A DNA stretch of 64,000 nucleotides from Moniliophthora roreri (taxonomy: Eukaryota; Basidiomycota; Agaricomycetes; Agaricales; Marasmiaceae): NCBI GenBank assembly GCA_001466705.2, contig LATX02000165.1, positions 124,001-188,000 on the forward strand. Direction: 5' to 3'. The notes below the pieces were generated by a model. That model worked only from the letters and a program-made list of their open reading frames with translations, was not told the origin of the DNA and did no database searches. Shown here in pieces: positions 12,120-22,497 of the stretch; the first letter of the stretch is position 1; every line of letters begins with the position of its first letter. The translations under genes and the position numbers were made by a program.

Positions 12120-13039
12120 CTGACATGCACCTGATGTTTTCTGATGTCTATCTGATTAACCTTGCTTGATAGCTTCTTCTCCAGCTACCAACTTGAAACT
12201 AAACGAGGCTTTAGAAAAGAACATGGCTCGAGATGGACTTAGAAAAAAACTTGTGCCTTGCAGTCTGTCTGTGTGCAAATTCCCCTGTATCCTGAATTTC
12301 CCCATGCTCGCTTCTTTCTTTCTAACCACCACCATCCCAACTTCCTGGCTCCCCCCTAGTCCACTCTTTCTCCCCATCTGTATTGCTCTTTCTTCTTCTC
12401 AAGATGAAACTCAATAATTCAAGGTACAATGGAGGGAATACTGATGTAGACCAGAGTGAAATATGGTACAGGCAAGGCACATGTATTATTTACTTGTCGT
12501 TTTTGTGAAACTAAAGATTTTTTGACACGTCAGGCACCTTGGAGAAGACCTGGACGATGGCTCCAAACCACCTTGAATATACAGCTATATCTCATGAGTC
12601 AACCCTAGAGCACTGTTATCCTTACACTAAACATTCTATGTGCTGCAGCTCGCCATGTTGTTAGAGTGACCCTCCTTGTTCATAGCAGAAGGCTGAAGAC
12701 TGTTGGAGTTGGGCAGAGGGTTAGGGCAGAGGGTATCGGTCACTCGTGTGGGCACAGTCGGGGTTTGAGATAGACAAGGTCTTTCGGTATGTAAGTTGTA
12801 CTCAGTAGCACCTATAATGTATTCTAGTACCTCATCAATATATACCTAATTATCAGACGCTATCAGACACGACCAGACGAAAACCAATGCCTAATAGAGC
12901 CTTTCGAAGGCTACCTAAGAAACGTCTAATAATGTCAGATAGCACCAGATAACGTCTGAATTATTCCGGGTTAAGGACACTATCAGACAAAGTTGGGCAT
13001 TGTCTGATAACGTCGAATAATGTCTGATAAAACCTCACT
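12120..13039. mobile_element. 0.9-kb dispersed element, copy 1 (CpG-decayed)
   Basis: Almost the entire segment recurs inverted at 32083-33021. Copy 1 has TG or CA at many sites where copy 2 has CG (CTGATGTTTTCTGATG here, CTGACGTTTTCTGACG there). The inner end is full of TCTGATAACGTC / CAGACGCTATC words resembling arrays of transposase-binding sites. An 83-codon frame (12166-12417) is kept in both copies, but so is the opposite-strand frame, so I do not call a gene. Superfamily unknown; no transposase seen. Confidence 0.7.
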
Positions 13040-13529
13040 AGGACTGATCCATCAGACATATGCAGGGATTAGTATGAAGAAGGGAATGACACAGATGACA
13101 ATGTGTTTTGCCACACACTAGATCTGCTTTCCAGAGGTTAAGCTCTATTTCACTGTATGAATATATGAGTAGAAGAACTCCAACAAAATATGAATCTAAT
13201 TGCACAGACAGGCATGGAGCACCACCTAACTATAACATTCAATAGGAGAGTGAGGGTAGGAATAGCTCGCGCTAGACTTGATGTAGAATACAATGATAAG
13301 TCACCAGTCAATGTGGGAGTCAAGTAAACTGTCGCATGTTCTGCTATAGTCTGATCAGGATCGAAGGTGTTGCGTGGCAAGGAAATCAAGTTGAGGTGGA
13401 GTAGCTAGTTCACCACAAACAACGACGACAAATTTGCAATCTTCTCAGCTCGGCCTATGCCAATTGATACATAAGTCGCCAGTCAGCATGGGAGTAGCTT
13501 GTCGCATGGCCTGACATGGGGTATGTCTA
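13040..13529. other. No gene recognised
   Basis: Contains only short frames, such as minus 13150-13389. A fragment near 13335 (GATCAGGATCGAAGGTGTTGCGTGGCAAGGAAATCAAGT) closely resembles 15477-15515, just upstream of the 15.5-kb prenyltransferase relic, so this is probably more of the same duplicated flank. Confidence 0.4.
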
Positions 13530-13627
13530 CACCAACCCTGCACTTTACATCAGCTGTATGCCAGCAGTATAGCAACTGCATGTCACATGTACATACTACC
13601 GTGCCAGGTACATCAGCAAATCATGCA

Positions 13628-14390
13628 GCTATTGAGCATGAATGATAATCTATTTTGGTCTGTGTCATAGAGTATCATAAACAAAAATGATTTCCATTGT
13701 TGAGCATAGCAGATAATGAGAAAAAATGATTTTGGTCGATGATCATGGATGAGCATAGCAGAAAATGAGGGAAAATGATTTTGGTCAATGATCATGGAAG
13801 AAAATGGGAGAAAATGGGCAGAAATGATTTTGGTCACTGATCATGGGCAAAAATGGAAGAAAATGGATGATCATAAGACCCAATTTTTTTCTGCCTTCTA
13901 AAACACAGAGAGAGGGGCCTATATGGTAGAGAGGACTTATTGGTTAATGTTCTGACTGATAAAAACACTAGCCAAGGCCGGGGGGATGCAGGTTTTCCCT
14001 GAATTAGCTGTGGAGGCGAGGGGATATATTGTACTGTGTACACTAAAATATTATATGGTACTTTGGCACAGTGGTAATGTTGCGGCCCGAGCTCCTGTGT
14101 TGGCTTAAAAAGCAATGCTGGTGTTACTGGCTTGATTCTGCCAGGTGGCAGTATACATTTTCTCTGTCCGGCCAACTCTCATGAAAATGGGCGATCATGG
14201 GCAAAATGGATGATAATGGCGGAAATGGGTAATCATGGGCAAAATGAATGATCACCCATTCTGCCCATGATCTCCCATGATCACTAGGCAGGGTCTGTTT
14301 TCTGCCATTATCAAGGCCAAAATGGGTAATAATGTATTTTGCCCATGATCACCTATTTCGGTCATTTTCCGCCATGATCATTAGGTGTTC
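13628..14390. repeat. Degenerate ATGATCATGGGCAAAATGG-type repeats in both orientations
   Basis: Words such as AAATGATTTTGGTC, GATCATGGGCAAAATGG and their complements (CCCATGATCTCCCATGATCA) recur at 13628-13870 and 14165-14390, on either side of a unique-looking centre. The array makes many small palindromes around TGATCA. Confidence 0.7.
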
Positions 14391-14427
14391 GATTTGCTGA
14401 TGTATGCACACAAAAACAAAAGACTTA

Positions 14428-14590
14428 ACTTGTCCTTCCACTGAGGTTCCCACCTTCTTGTACTTCTAAGCTGCCATTCTGGAAGTGAAATCCACCACTT
14501 GATGCTAAATTTGACACCGGAAGGAGCCTGGGATGCCAACTTTGAGTTGTAGCATTTTTCCTTCAGAGTCCAGTCACGTGCGAGTTTACT
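14428..14590 (-). repeat. Dispersed repeat shared with 54789-54930
   Basis: The minus strand reads CACGTGACTGGACTCTGAAG, then TGCTACAACTC and TTGGCATCCC. The plus strand at 54789 onward reads the same with few changes. Both copies keep a readable frame containing ARDWTLKE, but each frame is short and I do not recognise a protein. Confidence 0.65.
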
Positions 14591-14677
14591 GCTGGCGTAA
14601 AGGTGTACAGCTAGGATAAATTTCGGCGTACAGCTGTGTAAAGTGCAGGGTTGGTGGTGTAAGCGCTCGGGCATTTA

Positions 14678-15431
14678 CAGCTGTTTGCAGAACTTAGGGC
14701 AGGAGCCATTTTTTCCGTGCGTGTGATTTCGCATCTTCCAACCTGGATCTTCTGTCCGAATCTTCCAAACCCTCATGTCACTGATCTCTTGGCGCAATTG
14801 AACTGCCAGCTGTAACCTCGACAAACGTCCTCCAATTTTCAGTATGCCACGAAAACGGAGACTCATACCCATCCGCCGAAGCTACTCACGAGATCTCAAA
14901 TGGCGGGTTATATACCAAGCTACTCTGTACAAGACCTCAACTCAGATTGCTATTGACCTGGATATGCCAGTCCGGGTTATCCAGCAGGTCAAGAAGACAT
15001 TCCGACACAGGAGATGTCAAAGCAGGGGAGGAATGGGTAGAGCTTCACTTTTGACTCCTGAGCAAACACAGGTGCGCTATCTGTCTACAGTTATTTGATC
15101 TGCTCAAATTCTCTGCTACAGCTCATGGTCGGTTATATTCAATGGTTGCCAGCCGGGTGAACAGTATTACCGGATTCTTATCCTCTTATCACTACACTGC
15201 ATTTTACTACATTGTAAACTAGGGATTCCGCAATATAAAGTATAAGATTCTCTTTGATTATGAGTTCAAACCAACTTCAAACTGGCCTCAAGAACTGTGT
15301 AAGTACGAAAGAGTATGAAGAGGTACACCGAGAAGAAAGTCGCTAGCCGAGGGATTGGAAGATCCGGGTTGGAAGATGCGAAATCACTCGCGCGGGAAAA
15401 TGGCTCCCGCCCTAAGTTCTGCAAATAGCTG
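14678..15431 (+). mobile_element. Tc1/mariner-like deletion derivative, copy 1
   Basis: Both ends begin CAGCTRTTTGCAGAACTTAG and stay inverted-similar for about 75 bases (GGAGCCATTTT, TGATTTCGCATCTTCCAACC). TA flanks both sides (14676-14677, 15432-15433), the Tc1/mariner target duplication. At 754 bases it is too short for a full transposase and encodes only the DNA-binding part. A second, broken copy is at 31755-33188. Confidence 0.85.
14844..15098 (+). pseudogene. Truncated Tc1/mariner-type transposase, N-terminal HTH only
   Basis: The 84-codon frame starts MPRKRRLIPIRRSYSRDLKW and has a helix-turn-helix-like stretch (TSTQIAIDLDMPVRVIQQV) followed by RASLLTPEQTQ. This is the usual N-terminus of fungal Tc1/mariner-type transposases, known from basidiomycete sequences I recall. 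The frame then ends and no DDE catalytic domain follows before the right inverted repeat, so the protein could at most bind ends. The same segment is found on the minus strand at 33021-33175. Confidence 0.75.
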
Positions 15432-15514
15432 TAACAAAATACGGGTGCAGGTGGCGAATTAGTTATACATAGTTCAATCAGGATCGAAGGTATCGCATGG
15501 CAAAGAAATCAAGT

Positions 15515-15765
15515 CAAGCTGTACATCCAGATTCTGATCATCTAGGGAAATTGAACGGTGATAGCGGATTCTTGGAGACAATTACTGCGTTGCCAGTATT
15601 GTGCAAGGACGAACTGATCCAGCTGAAGAGACTCGGTACAAGGGGTATCGTAGGATGGGCCGGAACAGAAGAGCCCCAGAAGTATACACGCTTAGATCGC
15701 GAGGGTGGTCACGAAGCTTCATTTGACAGCAAGAGGTGGTGATGTCGAGAAGAATTATGCCTTCC
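15515..15765 (+). pseudogene. Relic of DMATS-type prenyltransferase (C-terminal part)
   Basis: Reads DHLGKLNGDSGFLETITAL, aligning with LGGRLNGDNAVSETIAAL of the intact gene, then LIQLKRLGTRG (QLKRPEQKG). After a frame change it reads RGGDVEKNYA, aligning with QGGEVERNYE, the residues before the last intron of the intact copy. The middle KVYVPIYRYC region has been lost. It lies directly beside the Tc1/mariner-like element. Confidence 0.7.
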
Positions 15766-16131
15766 CGTACCCTGAGAGTGCTGTTGAACTTGAATGCTGA
15801 CATCTTGACCCTAATATTGTCTTCACAGCCCTTAGCCCTGCCTCGTGGCTTTTGGTCGGGCTCAGGAAGCAAGATCAGTAAACTTGACGAAGAGACCACT
15901 CCATTCCTATGACTTGGATAAGCACGAAGGAGAAGACACAGACTGCAGCATCTTTCGAACGACGGAGACGGTGGAAGATGAAAAACCGCGGGAGTTTGAA
16001 CTAATTATCAATACGGACCGGAATCCATATCGAGCATGTCCGGCCCGTTGCACTGCCATATGTCGTAACTAGCCCCGGCCGTTCATTTAGCTTGCCAACC
16101 CGGTTCCATTTTTCTCCCATCACCCCTCACC
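15766..16131. other. Intergenic region upstream of the 16132 gene
   Basis: Contains a possible decayed last exon of the prenyltransferase relic around 15828, then pyrimidine-rich sequence (CCATTTTTCTCCCATCACCCCTCACC) just before the ATG at 16132, typical of fungal promoters and leaders. Confidence 0.4.
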
Positions 16132-17486
16132 ATGCCTGCTCCGGCTGTCTATGTCGTCGCTGTTGTCGGCACTGTAGCTGCTGGATTTGCTTTTAAACAT
16201 GTAAGCTGTCCATCTCTCGTCCCTGTTCACTCGATACGATAGCTCATTACTCATCATCAGTTCGTTTACGATCCACACATCGCACCGAAAGTTCAGCAAT
16301 GGAAGGACGAGGTGCGGGCTCGACGGGAAGCTCGGAGACGTAGACGGGCTGGTCTAGTTCCGGTTCCTATCGCTGTTGAGCTCAATTCGACCAGCCAGCG
16401 GAGAAACGATGACAAGCGCTCTGACGATTCGGACAGCGATGACCAGGAGGACGACAAGATTGATAAGCAGTCATATGAACTGGAGAATATGGTTTCAAAG
16501 GAAGTTTTGGAATGGAGGAACAGTGTAGATCAAGCTGGGACTCTGAGGCAGAGGAGGCCCGTAAATCCCGACTCACCTTTGGCGTCTGGAAGTTCCAGCT
16601 CCACTTCGTTAGGTCCTGGCTTACCCGCAGTACGTGTATGTCCTTCTTTCATATCTAGATGTGACAAGCTTACTGTTTTAATGCGTAGAAAACTATATCC
16701 CCAGCACCAGCCCACATTCTCTTCGATTCCAGCTCCGAATCGTCAACGTCACCCGTGACATCCACTGCACCCACCAGAGGAACATCACCCATGCCCATGG
16801 CGCCCCAACAGCCGACTCCACAACTGTCCTCGTTGCACTTATCGACGCCCACATCGCATTCTACATTGCAGTCACCTCCAGCTCCATCATCAATGTCGGT
16901 CCCAACCGCGCAGCTGGTGGAGGTGGATGTCTCACCGCCTACGCCCGCAGCAAATTCATCATTCTCGTTTCCTTCGTCGTCACCGCAATCCCCGAACCAA
17001 GTTCCCAGTCTATCGTTGTTACACCCAGTCGATTTAGACCACGAGCACGATGTAGAACTCTTATCGGCGCCGTCGTCTCGCCCCGATACCCCATTTTCAA
17101 ACTTTTCACAGCCTTCGTCGGCCGGGGAGTATAGTGCCATCAGCGCTGATGCAAGTCCGAGGAGCCCTCCGCATGTCCCGGCTCTTGGAATTCAACAGGT
17201 GTTATCGCCGCGGATTGCGCAATCCCAGTCTCTGCAATCCCAGACACCATCGTTCTACCAAACCCCCATCGATGGAAGTACTGCTTTCTCGAGATCGCAT
17301 TCGGATTTGGAGTTTTTGTCATTTGATAGTGGGAGTCAGAGGAGTATGAGCTTTGATGGGTTTGAGGATGTCAGATCTAGGGAAGTGGAGAGTGAGTTTG
17401 GCGGTAGTGAGGTGTCGACAGAGTCTAGTTGGGCGAGTGTTAGCAGTGATGACGAGGACCCGAGAGATCCTGCGGTGCCGAGATGA
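16132..17486 (+). CDS. Predicted membrane-anchored, Ser/Pro-rich disordered protein
   Basis: Three exons keep frame: 16132-16200, 16261-16629 and 16689-17486 (introns of 60 and 59 bases), giving 411 residues. The N-terminus is one hydrophobic segment (VYVVAVVGTVAAGFAFKHFV) and then a very basic stretch (RARREARRRRRAG), so a single-pass anchor with the rest on the cytosolic side is likely. The remainder is acidic, Ser/Thr/Pro-rich and low in hydrophobics, ending in an acidic tail (SSDDEDPRDPAVP). I do not recognise the family. The A/C-rich context before the ATG (CTCACC-ATG) supports the start. Confidence 0.75.
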
Positions 17487-17782
17487 TCGATCATGATTCG
17501 GGCACCTCGGAGATGGTTTGTACCTCTCAACTAGGCATCTTTTTGCAGGACAATGTTGTATATTTTTTTGCTCTTGGGCGTTGACCTCGTACTATGACTG
17601 TGTGCATGCTATCTACACACGCGATTCCTCTACATGTATCTAGCCAGTCGCAGATCCAGTGAAATTTAATTTACTTATCAGTGGCAGTCACAGCCCTGCA
17701 ATGCCGTAAGACCTTGCAGAGGCCTTGATAGACCGACAACGTACATGATGCATGAGATCTGGTCAGTTTTATTCCTTCGTAT
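17487..17782. other. Convergent 3' region
   Basis: Short region between the ends of two converging genes. It contains T-rich sequence near 17557 and AATTTAATTTACTT near 17664. No gene seen. Confidence 0.5.
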
Positions 17783-19280
17783 CTAACCTCTAGCAAAGAG
17801 ATCCAGCCCAAAATACATCGTCATCTGTGTCTTTCCCTTCTTCGTGCTAATCCCTAGATAAGTCTGATGGCTTGGAGGCGACTTTTCCAGATTTACTTTG
17901 GGGCTGCGAACAACATAGACTCAGTTTCTCAATAACCAACTTCAACAGCAGTACTCACAGCATCTCTCGAAGACACGCTTCGTAGTTCCTTTCAACTTCC
18001 CCACCCTGCCCTGTAGACCGGTAATACTCGGTGATTGCTCGCGCAACCTGAGCGTCACTTTGGCAATATCGATAGATGGGAACGTAGACCTTTGGAATGA
18101 CACTCTTCCTATCCAAACCCATCTCAAAATACACCAACATACCCTTCTGCTCTGGTCTCTTCAGCTGGGGCGCCTCATCGTCCCCTATACCAGGGAATAT
18201 GAGCTTCCACAACACTCGTAACGCAGCAATAGTCTCCGAAACCGCGTTATCCCCATTCAATCTCCCTCCAAGCGTCGTGCAATAGATCGTATCTGTGAGC
18301 GAGCTATGATCTGGATGCAACCGCAAGTAAACTTTGACTCGACTCCTCGTTGGAGCGACGCCTTCAATGCCGACCGACTCTGGGTGGATTCCGTACTGCG
18401 GGTGCGACTCGACAAAGTCGACTACGCTTTTCCATTGACCTCCGACGCCAAGGCGACCCATGCATTGTGATATCAGCTGCATACCACCTACCCCGGTCTC
18501 CGTGGCGCGTACCTTGGGGTAAAAGTAGAACTTTGTTACGACCCCCGTCTGCGTGAACTCGCCGCCTACCTCGAGTCAGTGTGTACCTTGTTCGGAAAAA
18601 GCTAAACGCCGACATACCAAAGGCAAAATTCATCGGAACATGATCGCCCTTAAAATTCCTCCAGTCATGATATACGAGGCTATCATAACAAATATCTACC
18701 CATGTCAGATCGAAACCCTCGACAAAGGAACTGGCACCAATCTCTTGACAGATAGCCAAACAATCCTCCGGATTCCTAGGTAGTCCATTCCCAGAATCAA
18801 TGATCTTCATGATGAATCGCACCGACATGGGTTTTGCCCCGTCGCCCAAAACAACGCTAGGTTCAAGAGGCGTGCGTACATTCGGCTTGTACGAAATTGA
18901 CGTTGATTCTGGCATCGACCAGTATTCTGGCGGACTAGGCCCGAAATGTGGGACGAGGACTTGAGCAATGAAGGATATGTATCGACGTTTCAGGTGTTCG
19001 GGATACGATGCCAAGTGAAACAGAGTTTTGTAGAAGGGGATTGTGGCACGATACCACCAGAACAGTCGACGAATGCGATTCGAGCTCGAGTTTGAGTGAT
19101 GGTTGACCTAGCGCAGAATGTTATCAGTATGAATTGAATGAGAATGAGAGAGAGAGAACTTGAACACACTATGGTCATCGCAAAGGCTCTAGTTTCGTCG
19201 AATGATAGTGGCCATATCAGATGGGCGGCAAGAGCGCCGAGAAGAGCGAGAATGCATGGTAAAGTGAGTAGTAGCATCAT
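17783..19280 (-). CDS. DMATS-type (ABBA-fold) aromatic prenyltransferase
   Basis: Expected to transfer a prenyl group from a prenyl diphosphate to an aromatic acceptor such as an indole; acceptor unknown. Four exons hold frame: 19280-19170, 19107-18618, 18565-17959 and 17903-17783, total 442 residues, normal for the family. Recognisable parts are FWWYRATIPFYKTL, VPHFGPSPP, EPSVVLGDGAKPMSVRF (diphosphate-binding strand region), FVEGFDLTWVDICYD, EFTQTGVVTKFYFYPKVRA, RVKVYLRLH, RLNGDNAV, MLVYFEMG, PKVYVPIYRYCQSD and a last strand HQTYLGISTKKGKTQMTMYF. The last exon is easy to miss because the previous one reads into a stop at the splice site. The first exon is unusual: it starts with a strongly hydrophobic segment (MMLLLTLPCILALLGALAAH), and the family is normally soluble. 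Broken relatives lie at 11.7, 15.5, 23.2 and 24.3 kb. Confidence 0.87.
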
Positions 19281-19317
19281 GCAAAAAGGTATAATGTCTC
19301 CTATGAATTGTAGTAAG

Positions 19318-19329
19318 GATTTTATACCT
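19318..19329 (-). promoter_or_regulatory. Candidate TATA box of the prenyltransferase
   Basis: GGTATAAAATCC on the minus strand about 40 bases before the chosen ATG at 19280. The same GGTATAAAAT word is kept upstream of the duplicate at 23.8 kb. Confidence 0.4.
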
Positions 19330-19339
19330 TGATCACAGC

Positions 19340-21554
19340 GCCCAAACCTACTACTCAATCAGTTGTCCTGAGAAGAGGTCGGATTCGGATGGTGGATGGG
19401 CAGGGCTCCAAATTAGGAGCGGATACATGGAATCAAGCTGGTAGTCAAAGGATCTCGGATTTGACCGATTCGTATATGCGTATGAGGTGATGGGCGATGC
19501 AGCGGTTTCCTAATAGGGAACCCAGGTCAATCATTGACCTGGGGTGCCCTCAACCACCCCACGCGACACTACTTAGCCGAAACGCTCAGAGGGTCTCTCG
19601 GGAACGTCAAGAGTTCCCGAGCAGGGCCCAAATCTACTCCAATATTGTCCAATACTTGAAAGCGTGAACGACAGTCACGGAGATGATTGGCTCCGAAGTT
19701 GGTATCATAAGGTAGGCTGAATTAACATTCAACGGAAGTACGTAAATTAGCAACACTTGAAAGCTTGAACGACAGTCATATTGATCCATTGATCGGTCGG
19801 AAGACGCAGGCGAGGGTACAGGCACGGGTCGGCAAATTTGTCTTGCCGGAGAGTTTTCGACACATCGTATTGTATCGAAGGAAGCAAGCTACTCAATACC
19901 GTTTACCTGCAGGAGCGCACAATTTCTGGTTGTGCTCACATAGTCTACGGCCTCGCCTCACCACGCAAGCTTTTGGGTATACGAATCGGTCGAATCTGAG
20001 ACCTCTTGACTACAGTACTACACTGCAGATCCCTCCATTTCCACTGGAATTTGACCGGTAGCACTCCAGAAAAAAACTGTATGATTATGGAATTGAGATT
20101 GAATACACACATCCGATTCCTTTCAAGAAGATTCTATGCGCTCTGTACGTGGCCAGATGTTAATAGACACACTGTATGGAACCAAGGCTTTATGCCAGGA
20201 CTTTGTCCCGCAAATCGGTCCTTGTGTAAAGGCGTTTGGAAATTCCTCAGGACGATTGAAACGCCCCAGATAAGTAGGCTCAAAATGTCGCTCGATTGTG
20301 GCATAAAATATAGACACGTACCTGTTTTCTATCTGTACTTTTCCTTACTCCCGTCCAGCTCCGTTGCTATTTGTTTTTGAGGCATAAAATCTTCTGAAAG
20401 AATAGTATCTCTACGTAAGATCAGAATTTTGTTCAACTCACCTCATCTACCAGGAAACTTTTAGTGCATTTACGACGCGTGGCATCATGGGACTTTCCGT
20501 GGCCTGTCAGTGAATAATACCCCGCTTACCCATTGAGAGACAAAGGGGGAGAGGGGAGGAAGAATGCGTGAATGAGTTGATATGACAATCCCCACACAGA
20601 GGCTCCGGACTGTCGAGTTGATAGCGTCGTAACGTGGGTGCAAACTGAACCTCACGATAGGCGTAAAGCATTTGCTCAGGTCAGTGAACAACATGAGTTG
20701 TTGAGAAATAATTAGTCGGGATAGTAACAAACTGTTTATCGTCGGCTCTCTCCCGTTGGCGCACACGGGATTATAAGGGATTATAATCTCCGTAATTATG
20801 GCAACTAATTGCAAGCCCATATAGCGGAGTTTGTTTCTGGTAAACCCTTTACAATCTCCCGCTATTTTTGCGGGATTTCACCACGCTGATAGTTAGACTT
20901 GTGTCCGTACGGTGGCTCTTGCCACCCCTAGCGGAGGTACCGGAAATGATGTAAAGGATATGAAATTTGTCCGGGTAGGGGCAAGTCACCGTATGGACTG
21001 GTATGTACCTCGCTCGCTGTCCACCTGGATATATCGGGAAGGCATATGAAAACTTGGCAAAATTCAGCGTGGCCGCAGTCAAGCTGGCTTTTGAGGACAC
21101 CTCCCTCATACAATGCCAAAGATGTGACTTTATACCATAAAAATGACGTATTAGAATGTGCGCATGTAGAATAGAAAATATCTAGTTTTGTGTTGAGAAC
21201 TGATTAATAGGAGGATTGAGGCAGCATGGCGTGCAAATGTGATAATGGTGGAGGTGTTGGTACGGCTCGGATAGGATTTCTGGATTCTAGAGCGGGCTTC
21301 CAGTAGAGAGTCATGTTGGCCGTGATGACGGGTATAGGATGGAGATGGGTATGCGACCGGAGGGCTAGCTATATAACCGAATACTGCTTGATTCTGACAC
21401 AGTGTCGCAGAAAATGAGTTGGTCCCCCGAGTTGTGTTTGAACCCTGCTGTGATTCTGGATGCTACTAGATGTGCCGATGTGGGATTGGGATTGGCCGAG
21501 GTCGATTGAGTTTTGTGACGCGGATGTTGATAGTTGAGGGCGGGCAGGGGCGGC
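19340..21554. other. Gene-poor spacer with small repeats
   Basis: No gene I can defend. A 24-base word (ACTTGAAAGCKTGAACGACAGTCA) occurs at about 19652 and 19754, a short direct repeat. Frames at 19765-20061 (plus) and 20849-21109 (minus) resemble no family I know. CpG content is normal, so this is not the same material as the CpG-depleted blocks. Confidence 0.4.
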
Positions 21555-21683
21555 ATCAGGATTTCCCCACGGCCAATTTCCCGGCTTTTTCCCCTTTTTG
21601 GGGCAAGAAACGGCCGAAGGGCGCCCCGAAACGGCAAAAAAAGCCGGGAAAGTGGCAGGCAGGATCCGTGGGGAAATCCTGAT
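21555..21683. mobile_element. MITE with 16-base perfect inverted ends
   Basis: ATCAGGATTTCCCCAC at the left and GTGGGGAAATCCTGAT at the right are exact inverted repeats. The interior is also palindromic in parts (CCGGCTTTTTCCCC / GGGGCAAG.. / AAAAAAGCCGGG) and rich in CpG, suggesting a young copy. The 8390-8531 element is a decayed relative. Confidence 0.8.
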
Positions 21684-21822
21684 TCTGATGATACGGGGGG
21701 AGCAGTAGATCTTCCACCGCAGCCTGAGGAAATTTGGCTGACATCCATGAGACATTTCTGTCAGAAGAGAGACTAATTTTTTTTCCAAGTCCCGTTTCAC
21801 GCGCCTTCCCGATACTATCCTA

Positions 21823-22263
21823 TCGATGTCCTAGAAGTGCAGACCAAAATATCATTAGCATAAAACCTTTCTGATTCCTTTTGGGGTGCAGACCAAAATA
21901 TCTTTCTAATCCCTTTCGGATTGTTCTAAAATTGGTACCCTTACTCTTCTACTTCTAAACCCTCACTCCACTAGCTTTCAGATTTTTCCAGGCAATATTG
22001 ACTGGAGTTAGAGGATGCCGCGAGATCTAGAGGGCTTCGAAGTGCAGACCATTTCCCGCGCGAGTCAGCGGAGTTTGAAATTTGGCAAGAATCGTCCAAT
22101 TTTTTCCTTTTACTTTTTTCTTCATGCATTGCGGGACAAAATAAGGTGCGGTATTCATTAATCAATATAGATGTACCTAGAGAAAAAAATAGGGAGAGGA
22201 AGGCTCAGAATTGAGTGCGGGAGAGACAAAAATTTGCCCAGGTCTGCACTTCTAGGACATCGA
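21823..22263. mobile_element. 441-base MITE with 23-base inverted ends and TA target duplication
   Basis: The left end TCGATGTCCTAGAAGTGCAGACC is exactly repeated inverted at the right end, and TA lies outside both ends (21821-21822, 22264-22265). The word GTGCAGACC recurs inside at about 21889 and 22042, like subterminal binding sites. No coding capacity is apparent. Confidence 0.85.
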
Positions 22264-22265
22264 TA

Positions 22266-22489
22266 GTACACTCGGGGTAACGGAAAGTAATGGTCCATCG
22301 GATATTGATTCCGAGCGATGCACCGTGATTTCTATGCACTCCATCCCAGTCCCTTCCGCTCAACCGCTAATAAATTGTATTCAGGGCATTTCTTACGGAT
22401 GAGAAAAAGCCTCCGCATGCAAGATAGACAATTGAACGATTACATGTGAGCGACGAGAAGGTGAAGATTTTGGAGAGGCTAAAGGTGAT
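22266..22489. other. Spacer without recognised gene
   Basis: Short spacer between two mobile elements. No gene or repeat recognised. Confidence 0.4.
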
Positions 22490-22497
22490 GCTCATAT

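Larger units (their letters stand above)
13530..14659. mobile_element. 1.1-kb DNA element with inverted ends and TA flanks
   Basis: The left end CACCAACCCTGCACTTTACA and right end TGTAAAGTGCAGGGTTGGTG are inverted repeats, followed inward by CAGCTGTAYGCC on both sides. TA is found just outside each end (13528-13529 and 14660-14661), as for Tc1/mariner-type insertion. The interior is low-complexity and shows no transposase, so this would be a non-autonomous element. Confidence 0.55.

Noticed and set aside
12166..12417. 83-codon frame conserved between the two 0.9-kb elements (12166-12417 and 32725-32976)
   Set aside because: The opposite strand is equally open in both copies, and the differences include many amino-acid changes caused by CpG mutation. 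No sign of selection on a protein.
14060..14120. Box A-like TGGCACAGTGG suggesting a SINE or tRNA
   Set aside because: No B box at the proper distance and no cloverleaf. Chance match in a repeat-rich element.
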